DNA of 45,939 bases from an uncultured Alphaproteobacteria bacterium (GTDB lineage: Bacteria; Pseudomonadota; Alphaproteobacteria; CAAHEQ01; UBA3637), in the NCBI GenBank assembly GCA_905236245.1, contig CAJOPC010000013.1, positions 1 through 45,939 on the forward strand, read 5' to 3'. The position numbers were made by a program, and so were the translations under genes. Every line of letters starts with the position of its first letter. Position 1 is the first letter of the stretch. The notes beneath the pieces were generated by a model. It was not told where the DNA came from. It worked only from the letters and a program-made list of their open reading frames with translations, and ran no database searches. Shown piece by piece: positions 25,254-34,734 of this stretch.

Positions 25254-25702
25254 TTTTTTCTCCACAAAGTTTGACAGATGATTATCATAACTCCGATGCA
25301 AATAGCGGAATCAGCTAAATTAAACGCTGGCCAGTGATATTGAGCTATATGAAAATCTAAAAAGTCTATGACTGCGCCGTAACGAATCCGATCAAAAATA
25401 TTACCTAAAGCACCTCCCAAAATTAACATCAGTGCAAATTTTGTTTTTTTGTTTTTTTCTTTTCTAAACATATATAGGATGAAAAAGCAAATAAGACAAG
25501 CCATTGCAGTCAAAAGCCAGCTATCGTAAGTATTTTGAGCGACAAATAAGGAAAAACTAATCCCCGGATTAAAAGTCAGATAAAAGTTGAAAAAAGGTGT
25601 GACTTCTAAAGGAATATGCTTATCTAAATATGTCAAAGCCGCATATTTACTGCACCAATCCAGGATAAAAACAATAAAAGGGATAAGATATAAAAACATC
25701 AA
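25250..25702 (-). CDS. lspA: Lipoprotein signal peptidase
   Basis: 150 residues, four membrane helices. Cuts the signal peptide of prolipoproteins after lipid attachment in the inner membrane. Conserved boxes: LDWCSKYAA (14-22), FNPGISFSLF (44-53), GGALGNIFDRI (96-106), VIDFLDFHI with catalytic Asp113, and PAFNLADSAI with catalytic Asp131; the 18-residue spacing matches the E. coli pair. Start overlaps the hydrolase stop (ATGA); Met2 is an alternative start. Several of its likely substrates are encoded here (the hydrolase, the tiny lipoprotein, MltA, RlpA, Bor-like). Confidence 0.96.
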   Translation of the reverse strand: MMFLYLIPFIVFILDWCSKYAALTYLDKHIPLEVTPFFNFYLTFNPGISFSLFVAQNTYDSWLLTAMACLICFFILYMFRKEKNKKTKFALMLILGGALGNIFDRIRYGAVIDFLDFHIAQYHWPAFNLADSAICIGVMIIICQTLWRKK

Positions 25703-26433
25703 TAATCTAACCTAACACCCTGCCAATTTACGTGATTAACATCAGGGACAACTTTCACAACAGCCGATTTTGGGCGTTTTAAATGTGCAACAAAATGCTC
25801 TGCTAATTTACGTGGCGTGACTTCATCTTGTGCGCCAACATAATGGATTTGGGGAATTTGTGCCAAAACAAAACTATTGTCTTCTGGATCTTCGGCGTTT
25901 TCCACATTCGGTAAGTTATGGTAGAAATTATAAGCAGACAAGCTGGTAATGCCGGCAATAGTTATAACGCGCTTTGTTGGAGATTTTGCGGCCATATTCA
26001 AGGCAACAACTGCCCCGCCATCATAGCCGATTAACTCAATATCAGGGGCATGATATTTTTTAATCAGATAGTAAATGAGCTCTTGCATTTCTCGCATAAT
26101 TTCTTCGTGGAAACGATCTTGGCCATAGATATTAGGTTTTTGCTTGCAGACAGCATCCTTTGTCCATTGGCATGGACGAGCAATATAAATGACATTTGGA
26201 TTTGTATCCCGTTTAGCAAAATCCAGTGCAATCAGATGGGAAGGGATTGGATCGCCATCTCCTTCAATATAAATTCGTAATGTTTGTTCTGGTTGAATGT
26301 TTTCTTTTTCCCAGACAGCGATGGAAAAGTTTGAAGTTTGAATCTCTTTTTCGATAAAGCCTTCTGGCTTTGGTGGAATAATGATACATGCAGTTAAAAA
26401 GAGCAAGCCCATTATTTGCAAAAACAATTTCAT
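25699..26433 (-). CDS. Alpha/beta-hydrolase-like lipoprotein with Asp at the nucleophile elbow
   Basis: 244 residues from ATG 26433, supported by GAGGA and a four-base ATGA overlap with addA; a longer frame to 26466 is unlikely. Lipobox LTAC gives Cys16. The core has alpha/beta-hydrolase features: RIYIEGDGDP (53-62) near the oxyanion site, the elbow ELIGYDGGAVVALNMAA (133-149) where Asp138 stands in place of the usual Ser, a late acid candidate Asp203 (HYVGAQDEVTP) and His234 (DVNHVNW). The GAT codon is clear in the DNA. An Asp nucleophile is known in haloalkane dehalogenase and epoxide hydrolase families, but this protein is not obviously one. Substrate unknown; location envelope. Confidence 0.8.
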   Translation of the reverse strand: MKLFLQIMGLLFLTACIIIPPKPEGFIEKEIQTSNFSIAVWEKENIQPEQTLRIYIEGDGDPIPSHLIALDFAKRDTNPNVIYIARPCQWTKDAVCKQKPNIYGQDRFHEEIMREMQELIYYLIKKYHAPDIELIGYDGGAVVALNMAAKSPTKRVITIAGITSLSAYNFYHNLPNVENAEDPEDNSFVLAQIPQIHYVGAQDEVTPRKLAEHFVAHLKRPKSAVVKVVPDVNHVNWQGVRLDY

Positions 26434-29400
26434 TTTATTTCCTCGCAATATAAAGTCTGTGTCCATAACAAATAAGTTCTTACCATTTTATCAGGAAAAA
26501 TTTTTTTAAGCAAGTCCTTATATGCTAAAAGTTGTTTTCGGTATATCTCAGGGGCCTTTGAAGGAACATATCTATTTGTTTTGTAATCAATAATTTTAAT
26601 TTCATTTGGTAAAATAACTAATCTATCAATTTGACCGGAAATAAGTTGACCATTTAAAGTGCCAACAATAGGGACTTCAGCTAAAGAGTTTGGGCCAAAG
26701 AGCTCTTTGAGTTCTTCCTTTTCAAAAATATCCATTAAATTTTCTGGTAATTCTATATCGTTAGGGCATAGCTTCCTTGCTATTTCTAAACGGCGCTCTT
26801 TGGCAATAGTTGGTAAAAACTGTAGCAATTTATGTAGGAAAGTGCCGCGTCTAAGGGCTATTTCTTGATTTTTATCTGTAATAGAATGCTCAATGATAGC
26901 ATCTTCTTTTTCGCCGAGTTTGCTTGGAGAAAGGGGTAAAATAACAGGCGCTTCCTCGGCAGGATTTTGAATGGCCCATGCAGGCATTTGATCAAAATCT
27001 GATATTGTTAGAGCGGGTTTTAAATCTTTTTTTATTTCTATTTGATCAGAGCAAAACCGTATTGTTTCATCCTTGTCTTCGGGTATATCGATTGCATTTT
27101 TAATCAAATCATACCAATTGTTATCATACGCTTTGCCATAGCCTCCGATAAATAAATAATCGCATGCTCGTGTGATGGCTACATACAAAAGGCGTTTGCG
27201 TTCTTGTACTGCAAGATGCTCTTGTTTTTTGAATAGAATGTCGAGAGAGTGTGGACGAACTCCTGAGGATGGTATCCAAAGTGGTAGATTATTCTCTGTC
27301 CAAATAATTTGGCCACCTTGTTCCGGGCGAGGTTTGACTAGACGTGTATCAGGCAAAAAGACAATATTTCCTTGTAATCCCTTGGATGCGTGAACGGTCA
27401 TAATGCGGACAGCATTAGTGTTCGAATTGTCTAAATCGCGTTTAATTTCAATTTTGTGTTGACTGAACCAATTCAAGAAACCTTGAAGTGAAGGGGTGTG
27501 GTCTTGTTCGAATTTTAAGGTAAGATTCAAAAATTCGTCTAAGGCTTCATTTACCTCTAAACCAAAGCGTTTAATAAAGCTTCGGCGACCTTTAAGTTGA
27601 CCTAAAATGGTGCTGTAAAATTCAAAAGGAGGACATTTGTCCGCAATATTTTGAATTTGTTTCAAGAAAGAGGCTTGTGTGGGATAAAGTTTTTTGAGAC
27701 GCTGCCATACGGAGTTTTTATCCCGATGAACGCAGATAGCGTATAAATCATCTTCTGTTAGGTTTAAAAGAGGACTTTTGATTAAATTGGCTAAATTTAA
27801 ATCATTTTCCGGTTGTAAAACAAACTCAGTCAATGCCATCAAATCTTGGATAGCCAAATGATCGGTCAGAACAAGACGATCTATTCCTGCAACAGGAATA
27901 TGTCGCTTGTTGAGCATTTTTACAATTTCTCCCATCATTTTGCCGCGTTGTTGCAGTAAAATTAAAATATCACTAGGTTGAATAAGCCTGTTTTTAGATG
28001 GTAAAATTTCTTTGCCGATTAAAGATTCAAGCTTATCTCCAATTTTGTTGATTAAACGATGCATGGAGGATTTATTATCTTGCCGTGTAACAGGTGGCGT
28101 CCAAGGATCAAAGGGGGGTAAAGTTTCATCCTTTTCAAGAGGCCATATTTCAACCAATCCAGCATCTTTGGATCGATTGGCTAAATGGAAAGCTTCTTCT
28201 CCTTCCCACAAGACACCATCCTTTGCTTGTTCATTTTTTAATAGGTAATTAACTAATCTGAGAATAGGCTCTGTCGATCGGAAAGAGTAATTCAACGGGA
28301 TATTTTGAAAATTATTTTGACTGCTTTGAATTTTGTTTTCGAAATATTGCCGCATTTTTTCAAATTCTGCGGGATCGGCTCCTTGAAAGCTAAAGATAGA
28401 TTGCTTTTTGTCTCCCACAACAAATAGAGTTCTTAAATGTTCATTTTGGTCTTCGCCACTAAAAAACTCTTCGGTCAAAGCTTGAATGATGCCCCACTGA
28501 GCTTTGTTCGTGTCTTGTGCTTCGTCGACTAGGATATGATCAATGCCCCCGTCTAACTTGAATAAAACCCAAGCAGCAGTAGAGGAATGCGTTAATAATT
28601 CATTTGTTTTTTCAATTAAATCTGTATAATCTAAGGCCGCTTTTTGATTTTTAATGGCTTGGTATTTTTCCAATGCTCGAAAGGCTAGACTCAATAGGAT
28701 ATTTGTTGCTTCAGTTATACGAAACTTTTTGATATTTTCGTTGGTTTCAAAAACTTGTTGAGCAATTTCTTGATTTAGATTTTTTTTGTTGCCACGAGGT
28801 TTGAAAATTTCATCTTTTTGTGTAAGATAGGTGCTTTTGATTAGAGGCCAATCTTTCGTGTTAAAATGTTCCTTTATTATTTCATTTTCAGAATGATATT
28901 TTGATATATTAAAGTATTGCTTTATTGCATAAATAATACTTTGTAATCCTCCCGGATGACGAGCCACTAATTGCCAAAGAGGGGCGGAGTTATCTAAAAT
29001 TTTATTAAATACTTCTGGCAATGAATTTGTAGAAACAAGCGCCAACATTTGTGATAATGTATCATAAAGGTCCGGATCTCTAAAAATATCATTTAAAATT
29101 TGCTCTAATATTGTTCGAGCGCTTAAATCATCCAGCACTTCAAAATGTGGAGGAACATTGGCTTCCAAAGGAAAACGTTGGAGTAGGGTTTGGCAAAAAC
29201 TATGAATAGTCATAATTTTTATTCCTCCCGGAGCTTCCAAAGTTGTTACAAATAATTGACGAGCGCGCTGTATTGTTTCTTTATCAGGTTCTTCGCCAGA
29301 CAAAGCGTGGATGTTTTTTATTAATTCTTCTTGGTTGCAGATAGCCCATTGTTGCAATATATGATTAATTCGATTAGACATCTCTGCAGCTGCGGCTTTA

Positions 29401-29567
29401 GTAAATGTAATGCATAAAATCTTTTCGGGGGTATTGGATTGTAGCAACAATCGTAAAACACGGTCTGTCAAAACCTTTGTTTTCCCGGTGCCTGCGGAGG
29501 CCGAAACCCATACAGAATCATAAGGATTGCTTGCTTTTATTTGTTCTCTGTTGATTAAGCTGTTCAT
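26430..29567 (-). CDS. addA: Double-strand break repair helicase-nuclease AddA
   Basis: 1045 residues. UvrD-type helicase motifs: Walker A SASAGTGKT (22-30), motif II LVDEAQDTNKAQW, FVVGDKKQSIFSFQGADP, motif V MTVHASKGLQGNIVFLPD, and motif VI YVAITRACDYLFIGG. The C-terminal RecB-type nuclease domain has GQIDRLVILPNEIKIIDYKTNR with the Asp and DYK metal site. It resects double-strand breaks with AddB and loads recombination. It starts four bases inside addB and ends four bases inside the hydrolase gene. No SOS box was seen in front of it. Confidence 0.95.
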   Translation of the reverse strand: MNSLINREQIKASNPYDSVWVSASAGTGKTKVLTDRVLRLLLQSNTPEKILCITFTKAAAAEMSNRINHILQQWAICNQEELIKNIHALSGEEPDKETIQRARQLFVTTLEAPGGIKIMTIHSFCQTLLQRFPLEANVPPHFEVLDDLSARTILEQILNDIFRDPDLYDTLSQMLALVSTNSLPEVFNKILDNSAPLWQLVARHPGGLQSIIYAIKQYFNISKYHSENEIIKEHFNTKDWPLIKSTYLTQKDEIFKPRGNKKNLNQEIAQQVFETNENIKKFRITEATNILLSLAFRALEKYQAIKNQKAALDYTDLIEKTNELLTHSSTAAWVLFKLDGGIDHILVDEAQDTNKAQWGIIQALTEEFFSGEDQNEHLRTLFVVGDKKQSIFSFQGADPAEFEKMRQYFENKIQSSQNNFQNIPLNYSFRSTEPILRLVNYLLKNEQAKDGVLWEGEEAFHLANRSKDAGLVEIWPLEKDETLPPFDPWTPPVTRQDNKSSMHRLINKIGDKLESLIGKEILPSKNRLIQPSDILILLQQRGKMMGEIVKMLNKRHIPVAGIDRLVLTDHLAIQDLMALTEFVLQPENDLNLANLIKSPLLNLTEDDLYAICVHRDKNSVWQRLKKLYPTQASFLKQIQNIADKCPPFEFYSTILGQLKGRRSFIKRFGLEVNEALDEFLNLTLKFEQDHTPSLQGFLNWFSQHKIEIKRDLDNSNTNAVRIMTVHASKGLQGNIVFLPDTRLVKPRPEQGGQIIWTENNLPLWIPSSGVRPHSLDILFKKQEHLAVQERKRLLYVAITRACDYLFIGGYGKAYDNNWYDLIKNAIDIPEDKDETIRFCSDQIEIKKDLKPALTISDFDQMPAWAIQNPAEEAPVILPLSPSKLGEKEDAIIEHSITDKNQEIALRRGTFLHKLLQFLPTIAKERRLEIARKLCPNDIELPENLMDIFEKEELKELFGPNSLAEVPIVGTLNGQLISGQIDRLVILPNEIKIIDYKTNRYVPSKAPEIYRKQLLAYKDLLKKIFPDKMVRTYLLWTQTLYCEEIK

Positions 29568-32290
29568 TCTGAATCCTCTTCATCTGTTGTCCATTCTTGG
29601 CGTCGAGCAAGATGTGCATAATCGTCATATTTTTCTTTTTGAGTTTTGTTTGTCAATTGTGGTGAAGGATAAACTTCATAAGGTGTTTCTGGATTTTGAA
29701 AAGCATTTACAATTCGATAAAGGCCTTCTTTTGTCGTGTTTAGCAGCTCTGTCACATCCTTTTCCGAAGTGAGAATGTCCTTTGTATAAGATTCCTTCTC
29801 TTTATTACTTAAAAACCAATAGGAGAGTGTTGTTATTGCTTTGTCTGTTAAATCCGGAATGCCACCATTTTTTAAAATCAAAGCTTCTAGTGCTAATTGC
29901 GGCGCCATGCCTTCTTTAACACTTTTCATCCCAAGCAAACTTGATTGGTAAGTTTTATAATCTACCAAACGAACGGTATTATCTTTCATTAAATCAATTC
30001 TGTCCGCCGTTCCTTCTAATCGGAAAGTTTGATCGTTTATTTGAAAATCAACATGGGCTTTTTCTTCGGAATAGACCTTCTTGATTCGATGGGCAAATTG
30101 TTGTTGATCAATAATGAAATCGGCAATATGTTCAAACTTTATTTTCAATAAGATTTGATCTGGGGGGGACAAATTGCTTTTTTCAAAAATATTGTTAGCA
30201 ATGGCAATCAGCTCTGATTTGCTTGTAGAATTTGGGTTTTGTTCTAAAAAGTCATGAATAGCTTGATGAATTAAGGTGCCAAAAATAGCGTTTTTAGGTT
30301 GATTTTCTAAAGCAGGCAATGGAAATAGTTTTAAAATGTAACGCGCATAAATTGCGTAAGGATTGACTCGCCATGTTTCAACTTGTGTGACAGAGATTTT
30401 GTTCGGACGATCTGCAACCGGTGGTTTTGGAGCAGGGCGCACAGGGATATCGAATTCTTGTGGTAAATCCATTAGTGAGGCTAAGTGTGCTTGTTTTTCA
30501 GGGAAGGAAATATCATTAATTTGTGCAACAGCTTTTATACGTTCTAAAAAGCGCGATGGAACAGTTTGCGCCCCATCAACTTTTTGAGCCCGAGTTAAAT
30601 AAACTTTTTGAGAGCAACACAAATGGGCAAAATCCATAGCTAATTCCCTTGTTTTTTCTTCTGGTAAAGGGAGCCCTAATTGTATGCGCATAGGGCGATT
30701 TAGCCATGGTCCTGCTTCGGGTTGAGGCGGAAAAGTTCCCTCATTTAAGCCCCCTATGATACAAACATCTGGGTGGTGAAATCGGGCTTCAATTGGCCCA
30801 AGAATGTCTAATCTTGGATGTGTGCCATATTTTGGACGAATAGAAACTTGTTGCATTAAAATCTTTAAAATTTCGGGGTATGACATTGGTTCAATGTTGC
30901 CAATGATATGTGCCATATTTTTTAAATCTGTCAATAATTGGGAGGCCGCTATTCCCGCGTTGTCTTGCCATAATCGTTCAAAAGGGCTTTTATCGGCGCT
31001 AGTGGCCAAAGTTTCCGCCAAAGAGATATGTTGGTTCAAAATGGTGTTGAGATTGGTTAAAAAGTTATTTTTAAAAAGATTTATCCATTTGGTAAAATCT
31101 GTATTGAGGTCCATATGCCAGGCTGCATTTTTTTCACGTAGAGTTCGTTCTATTTTTTGCACGCGTTGCCTTAATTCAGCGGGCATTAAACCATCACAAG
31201 CCAAAGGGTGTTTTAACAAACTTAAATAATGTTGCCCTGTTGGATTACAGCCTAACTGTGCAATTAACAACAGGTATTCACCGATAGGGGTATGATTTAA
31301 AGGTGTGCCAGCAGAGTCATCTAATGTGATGCCCCAGCGTTTCATTTCGGAAATAACTTGTCGTGCGAGTGTCCTATCTGTGGTAACAAAGGCCGTTGTT
31401 TGATCCTTTTTTTCCAATGCCTCACGGAGTAAAAGAGCAATTGTTAAAGCTTCCTGTGTCTGTGTTTTTGAAGTAATTAAATGAACATGATCAAGGGCGT
31501 CCTTTGATATAACTCCTGGTTGCCAATCTTTTTTAGTCAGCGCTTCAACAATGGCAGGTTCTTGTGGTGTTGTTTTAACGCGATAAGGTTTTACTTTGGA
31601 ATTTTGGGAGGCAACGAAATTATCTTGGAAAACTAAATTTTTTTCATGAGAAGATACTGCTTGTATCAATTCGGTAAGGGCGGGAAATATTTCTTCAAAT
31701 CCCGCAAGAATAATAGGATCAGATATTTCATTGTTTTTAATCTGTTGTGTGAGTTGTTTAATTTGGCGAACGCATCTGTCCATAGGATCAATCTTGGCAC
31801 GTTCTTTTAGTATCCTGGGCCAATGGGTGTGTAAAATATCTAAAAATTGAACAGTTTGCTGCCAATGTTCTGCAAATTGATTGATAGTAACAAGCTCATC
31901 TAATTTTGTTAAATCTAGATCGAATTGATATGATAAATCTAAAAGCTCACTCAAACTGATAGCCATTTTTAAAGCTTTATCCATTGTATGTATGCTGGGT
32001 TTGGCTTGGCACAATTTTGTTAGCAATAATAATCGCTCCGTTTTTTCAACAGCAGAGGGTATATCACTATCCAATATTTCTAATTCATAGAGAGGATAAA
32101 GTTTTGGCAATAATAAGTTTTGATTGTGTGCTTTTTTTAAGAATATATCCTTAACTTTGAGGCATGCTCTCTTGGTTGGCAATATAATCCAAACTTTTGC
32201 CATGTTGACAAGATCCGACTTGTATTCTTGCAAGAGGTGATCCACAAGAATGTCTGCCAAATCATCCGAGAAACTTATACCATAAATCAT
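29564..32290 (-). CDS. addB: Double-strand break repair protein AddB
   Basis: 908 residues. N-terminal inactivated helicase-like domain begins MIYGISFSDDLADILVDHLL; central PEARFHHPDVCIIGGLNEGTFPPQPEAGPWLN segment (two pieces, ILGPIEARF and IIGGLNEGTFPP) is typical of alphaproteobacterial AddB. The C-terminal PD-(D/E)xK nuclease shows FGTLIHQAIHDFLEQ and RLEGTADRIDLM...VRLVDYKTYQ, with Asp and DYK residues intact. Works as a heterodimer with AddA. Overlaps both neighbours by four bases. Confidence 0.93.
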   Translation of the reverse strand: MIYGISFSDDLADILVDHLLQEYKSDLVNMAKVWIILPTKRACLKVKDIFLKKAHNQNLLLPKLYPLYELEILDSDIPSAVEKTERLLLLTKLCQAKPSIHTMDKALKMAISLSELLDLSYQFDLDLTKLDELVTINQFAEHWQQTVQFLDILHTHWPRILKERAKIDPMDRCVRQIKQLTQQIKNNEISDPIILAGFEEIFPALTELIQAVSSHEKNLVFQDNFVASQNSKVKPYRVKTTPQEPAIVEALTKKDWQPGVISKDALDHVHLITSKTQTQEALTIALLLREALEKKDQTTAFVTTDRTLARQVISEMKRWGITLDDSAGTPLNHTPIGEYLLLIAQLGCNPTGQHYLSLLKHPLACDGLMPAELRQRVQKIERTLREKNAAWHMDLNTDFTKWINLFKNNFLTNLNTILNQHISLAETLATSADKSPFERLWQDNAGIAASQLLTDLKNMAHIIGNIEPMSYPEILKILMQQVSIRPKYGTHPRLDILGPIEARFHHPDVCIIGGLNEGTFPPQPEAGPWLNRPMRIQLGLPLPEEKTRELAMDFAHLCCSQKVYLTRAQKVDGAQTVPSRFLERIKAVAQINDISFPEKQAHLASLMDLPQEFDIPVRPAPKPPVADRPNKISVTQVETWRVNPYAIYARYILKLFPLPALENQPKNAIFGTLIHQAIHDFLEQNPNSTSKSELIAIANNIFEKSNLSPPDQILLKIKFEHIADFIIDQQQFAHRIKKVYSEEKAHVDFQINDQTFRLEGTADRIDLMKDNTVRLVDYKTYQSSLLGMKSVKEGMAPQLALEALILKNGGIPDLTDKAITTLSYWFLSNKEKESYTKDILTSEKDVTELLNTTKEGLYRIVNAFQNPETPYEVYPSPQLTNKTQKEKYDDYAHLARRQEWTTDEEDSE

Positions 32291-33990
32291 TTCAGCCTTT
32301 TTAAGAAAGATGTCGCCGTTTTAACCGCTTTTGGAGTTCCGACATTAAACCAAAACCCGTCAAAAATAATATATCCCATTCTGTGATTGCGTTCGGCCAC
32401 ATCATATATTTGTTTCCACAGAGGAAAGCTTGTTTCTTGAATCTTATCAAATGCTCGAGGGTGTAAAATTTGAACCCCCATAAACATATAAGGAGCCACA
32501 TCATCTTCTGGATGCCGCCGAACGGGGCGATTATCTTTCAGGAAATAGTCTCCTTTATATAAATCACCATGCACATTTTTTGTTGGAATCAACGCTAATA
32601 AACAATCCATTTTTTGGGGATCCCACGCTTTTTCCATTTCGCGCAATAAAGCCGTTTGTGTATCTACCCAGATGGTGTCCGAATTAACGACAAAAAAGCC
32701 ATCATTGCCTGTTTTTTTCAAGATTGGAAGCGCTTTTTTGACGCCGCCGCCAGTATTTAATAATTCTTTTTCGTCTGAAAAGTGCACGGGGATAGGAAAA
32801 TCTTTCAAATATTCATGCAGTTGTTCGCCCTTATAACTTGTGTTGATGACGAAATTTTCGATTTGGTGTTTAAGCAAAGCATCTAATGTGTATTGACATA
32901 GGCACTTTTTATTGACTTTAATCAGTGGTTTTGGACGAAGATTTGTCAACGGTCTCATGCGAGTTCCTAGGCCTGCAGCCAACATCATCGCTGTGCGAAC
33001 CGGTTTAAATTCAGATAGATTTTTGGGGATATTGCGATTTTTAGTCGGCACGTATTTATTTAACCAAGCCTTATATTCGTTCAAAAGTGGAGATTTTAGA
33101 TTGCGAGCAAGTAAATCCCAATCATTTTTTAAAAAACTTAAATATTTTGGGTTTTTCATGCGAACACACATCCTGACAAAAACACCAATAACTCGTGTAT
33201 GCCATTGTGCCGCAATAACGGGGAATAGTTCTGTATATTTTTTTTGATCAAGCTCTGGCCGTAATTCCAAATAATGTTTTAGAACTTGTTGAGCCTTTGA
33301 TTCTGGCAATGGTTCTCGATCATTTTCAATTAATGCAATTAAATCGTAAAAAACGGGACCAATGGTAGCATCTTGAAAATCAAGCAGCCCAAGAGTGCCA
33401 TCTTTTTTATGCATTAAATTATCTAAGTGATAGTCTCCCAAGCATATAGCGGAGGGAAGCAAGTTTATTTTTTGAGAAAGTCTTTCCCACAACGCATAAA
33501 AATCTTCTTTTGCTTTATTGCTTAGTTCTTTGCCTATAACATATGGGAAAAAGTAGTTTAAAAAGATATTCATTGCTTTAATCCATTGTTGAAGGCTTTG
33601 TTTCGGAATGCTGTTGCTAGGAGTTATCTTTTGCACTCGAACAAGCAAATCTATGGCATCAAAATATGGTTCTAATGAATTTGTATTTTTGTGGGCAAAA
33701 TGGGACAACCTTTCTTTCCCGAAATCTTCTAATAACATGTAGCCGTGTCTTAAATCTTTTGCAAAAATTCTAGGAGCAGGGAGTTTATTCCTTCTCAACA
33801 GTTGGGTTATTTGATAAAATTCTTTTGGTTTTTCTGTTAATGGAGAGTCCATAAAAATATAGGAGTTTTTCCCTTTATAAACACGTGCATAACGCCTTGT
33901 CGATGCGTCCGAAGGCAACCATGTTAAGTTATCTTCATTAATCCGGTGCTTTTTTAAAAATTTCTTTAAATAAAAAATACGTGTTTTCAT
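32287..33990 (-). CDS. amgK-murU: Fused N-acetylmuramate kinase (AmgK) and MurNAc-1-P uridylyltransferase (MurU)
   Basis: 567 residues in two domains. Residues 1-320: aminoglycoside-phosphotransferase fold, with catalytic loop ICLGDYHLDNLM (Asp186, Asn191) and Mg ligand Asp204 in LLDFQDAT, as in AmgK, which phosphorylates the anomeric OH of MurNAc/GlcNAc. Residues 331-567: nucleotidyltransferase with the signature MLAAGLGTRMRPLT (336-349) and RPKPLI, as in MurU, which makes UDP-MurNAc. Together they form the peptidoglycan recycling bypass that by-passes de novo MurA/MurB. In alphaproteobacteria the two are normally separate neighbouring genes between tsaE and addB; here one unbroken frame spans both. 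Overlaps tsaE and addB by four bases each. Confidence 0.9.
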   Translation of the reverse strand: MKTRIFYLKKFLKKHRINEDNLTWLPSDASTRRYARVYKGKNSYIFMDSPLTEKPKEFYQITQLLRRNKLPAPRIFAKDLRHGYMLLEDFGKERLSHFAHKNTNSLEPYFDAIDLLVRVQKITPSNSIPKQSLQQWIKAMNIFLNYFFPYVIGKELSNKAKEDFYALWERLSQKINLLPSAICLGDYHLDNLMHKKDGTLGLLDFQDATIGPVFYDLIALIENDREPLPESKAQQVLKHYLELRPELDQKKYTELFPVIAAQWHTRVIGVFVRMCVRMKNPKYLSFLKNDWDLLARNLKSPLLNEYKAWLNKYVPTKNRNIPKNLSEFKPVRTAMMLAAGLGTRMRPLTNLRPKPLIKVNKKCLCQYTLDALLKHQIENFVINTSYKGEQLHEYLKDFPIPVHFSDEKELLNTGGGVKKALPILKKTGNDGFFVVNSDTIWVDTQTALLREMEKAWDPQKMDCLLALIPTKNVHGDLYKGDYFLKDNRPVRRHPEDDVAPYMFMGVQILHPRAFDKIQETSFPLWKQIYDVAERNHRMGYIIFDGFWFNVGTPKAVKTATSFLKRLK

Positions 33991-34406
33991 GTTTCCCCCT
34001 CATAAACAATGCGTCGTGAACCATTGGACAAAATATCGATAGAAATTGTTTTGTGGTTTTTAGGTAGCAAAGATCCAATTTTTTGTGGCCATTCAATAAA
34101 GGAAACGCCGTCGGCAAAGGCTTCTTCAATCCCAATTTCATAAGCTTCCTCTGGATTTTTTAGCCGATAGAAATCAAAATGATATAACAAAAAGTTTGGT
34201 GTTGTATAAGTTTGAAGTAAAGTGAAGGTTGGGCTGGGAACTTCTACATCAGAACTAGTCAATGTTCTGATAAGCGTTCGAACAAAAGTTGTCTTTCCAG
34301 CCCCTAAATCTCCTTCTAATGCCACAATATCTCCCTTTTTTAATGTAGGTATGATTTTTGTGGCGATATTTTTTAAATCCTTTTCTGATTGGATAATCCA
34401 TTCCAT
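33987..34406 (-). CDS. tsaE: tRNA t6A biosynthesis ATPase TsaE
   Basis: 139 residues. P-loop LEGDLGAGKTTFVRTLIRTL (30-49), then the family segments VPSPTFTLLQTY and LYHFDFYRLKNPEEAYEIGIEEAF, and VSFIEWPQKIGSLLP. TsaE hydrolyses ATP to reset the TsaBDE complex that puts t6A on A37 of ANN-decoding tRNAs. TsaD is encoded nearby on the plus strand (37267-38313). The start touches the stop of the preceding 108-residue gene. Confidence 0.95.
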   Translation of the reverse strand: MEWIIQSEKDLKNIATKIIPTLKKGDIVALEGDLGAGKTTFVRTLIRTLTSSDVEVPSPTFTLLQTYTTPNFLLYHFDFYRLKNPEEAYEIGIEEAFADGVSFIEWPQKIGSLLPKNHKTISIDILSNGSRRIVYEGET

Positions 34407-34733
34407 TTAATGAATCCACTTTTGAACCCAATTATAGACGGGTTGTGTGATTGCACTAATGTTTATATCAGGCAATTGCTTTGTAGGATTTGCAGAGTTC
34501 CATAATTTGTGACCCCCAAAAATAATAGCCCCGGCCACGATAATGACTAATGCCAACTTAATCAGGAAACCTCCGATGCTGCCCAAGATCTGTAAAACAA
34601 CATACAAAATAACGGATCCTATTAAGCACATACCAACTGTATTTAAAACAGCAGGCCATGGCCCAAAATATAATCCTTTGTAAACAATAATAGAAATACT
34701 AGCAATAATTCCTAAAATAAAACATATAAACAT
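34407..34733 (-). CDS. Small membrane protein between secB and tsaE, unknown function
   Basis: 108 residues from ATG 34733, preceded by AAAGGAGAATAA; a frame reaching 34874 lies in secB and is rejected. Three membrane helices near residues 1-20, 25-52 and 55-75, then a soluble tail with NPTKQLPDINISAITQPVYN. Related to no family that I recognise. FxsA often lies beside secB in alphaproteobacteria, but this protein lacks its motifs. One base separates it from secB, and none from tsaE. Confidence 0.75.
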   Translation of the reverse strand: MFICFILGIIASISIIVYKGLYFGPWPAVLNTVGMCLIGSVILYVVLQILGSIGGFLIKLALVIIVAGAIIFGGHKLWNSANPTKQLPDINISAITQPVYNWVQKWIH

Positions 34734-34734
34734 T

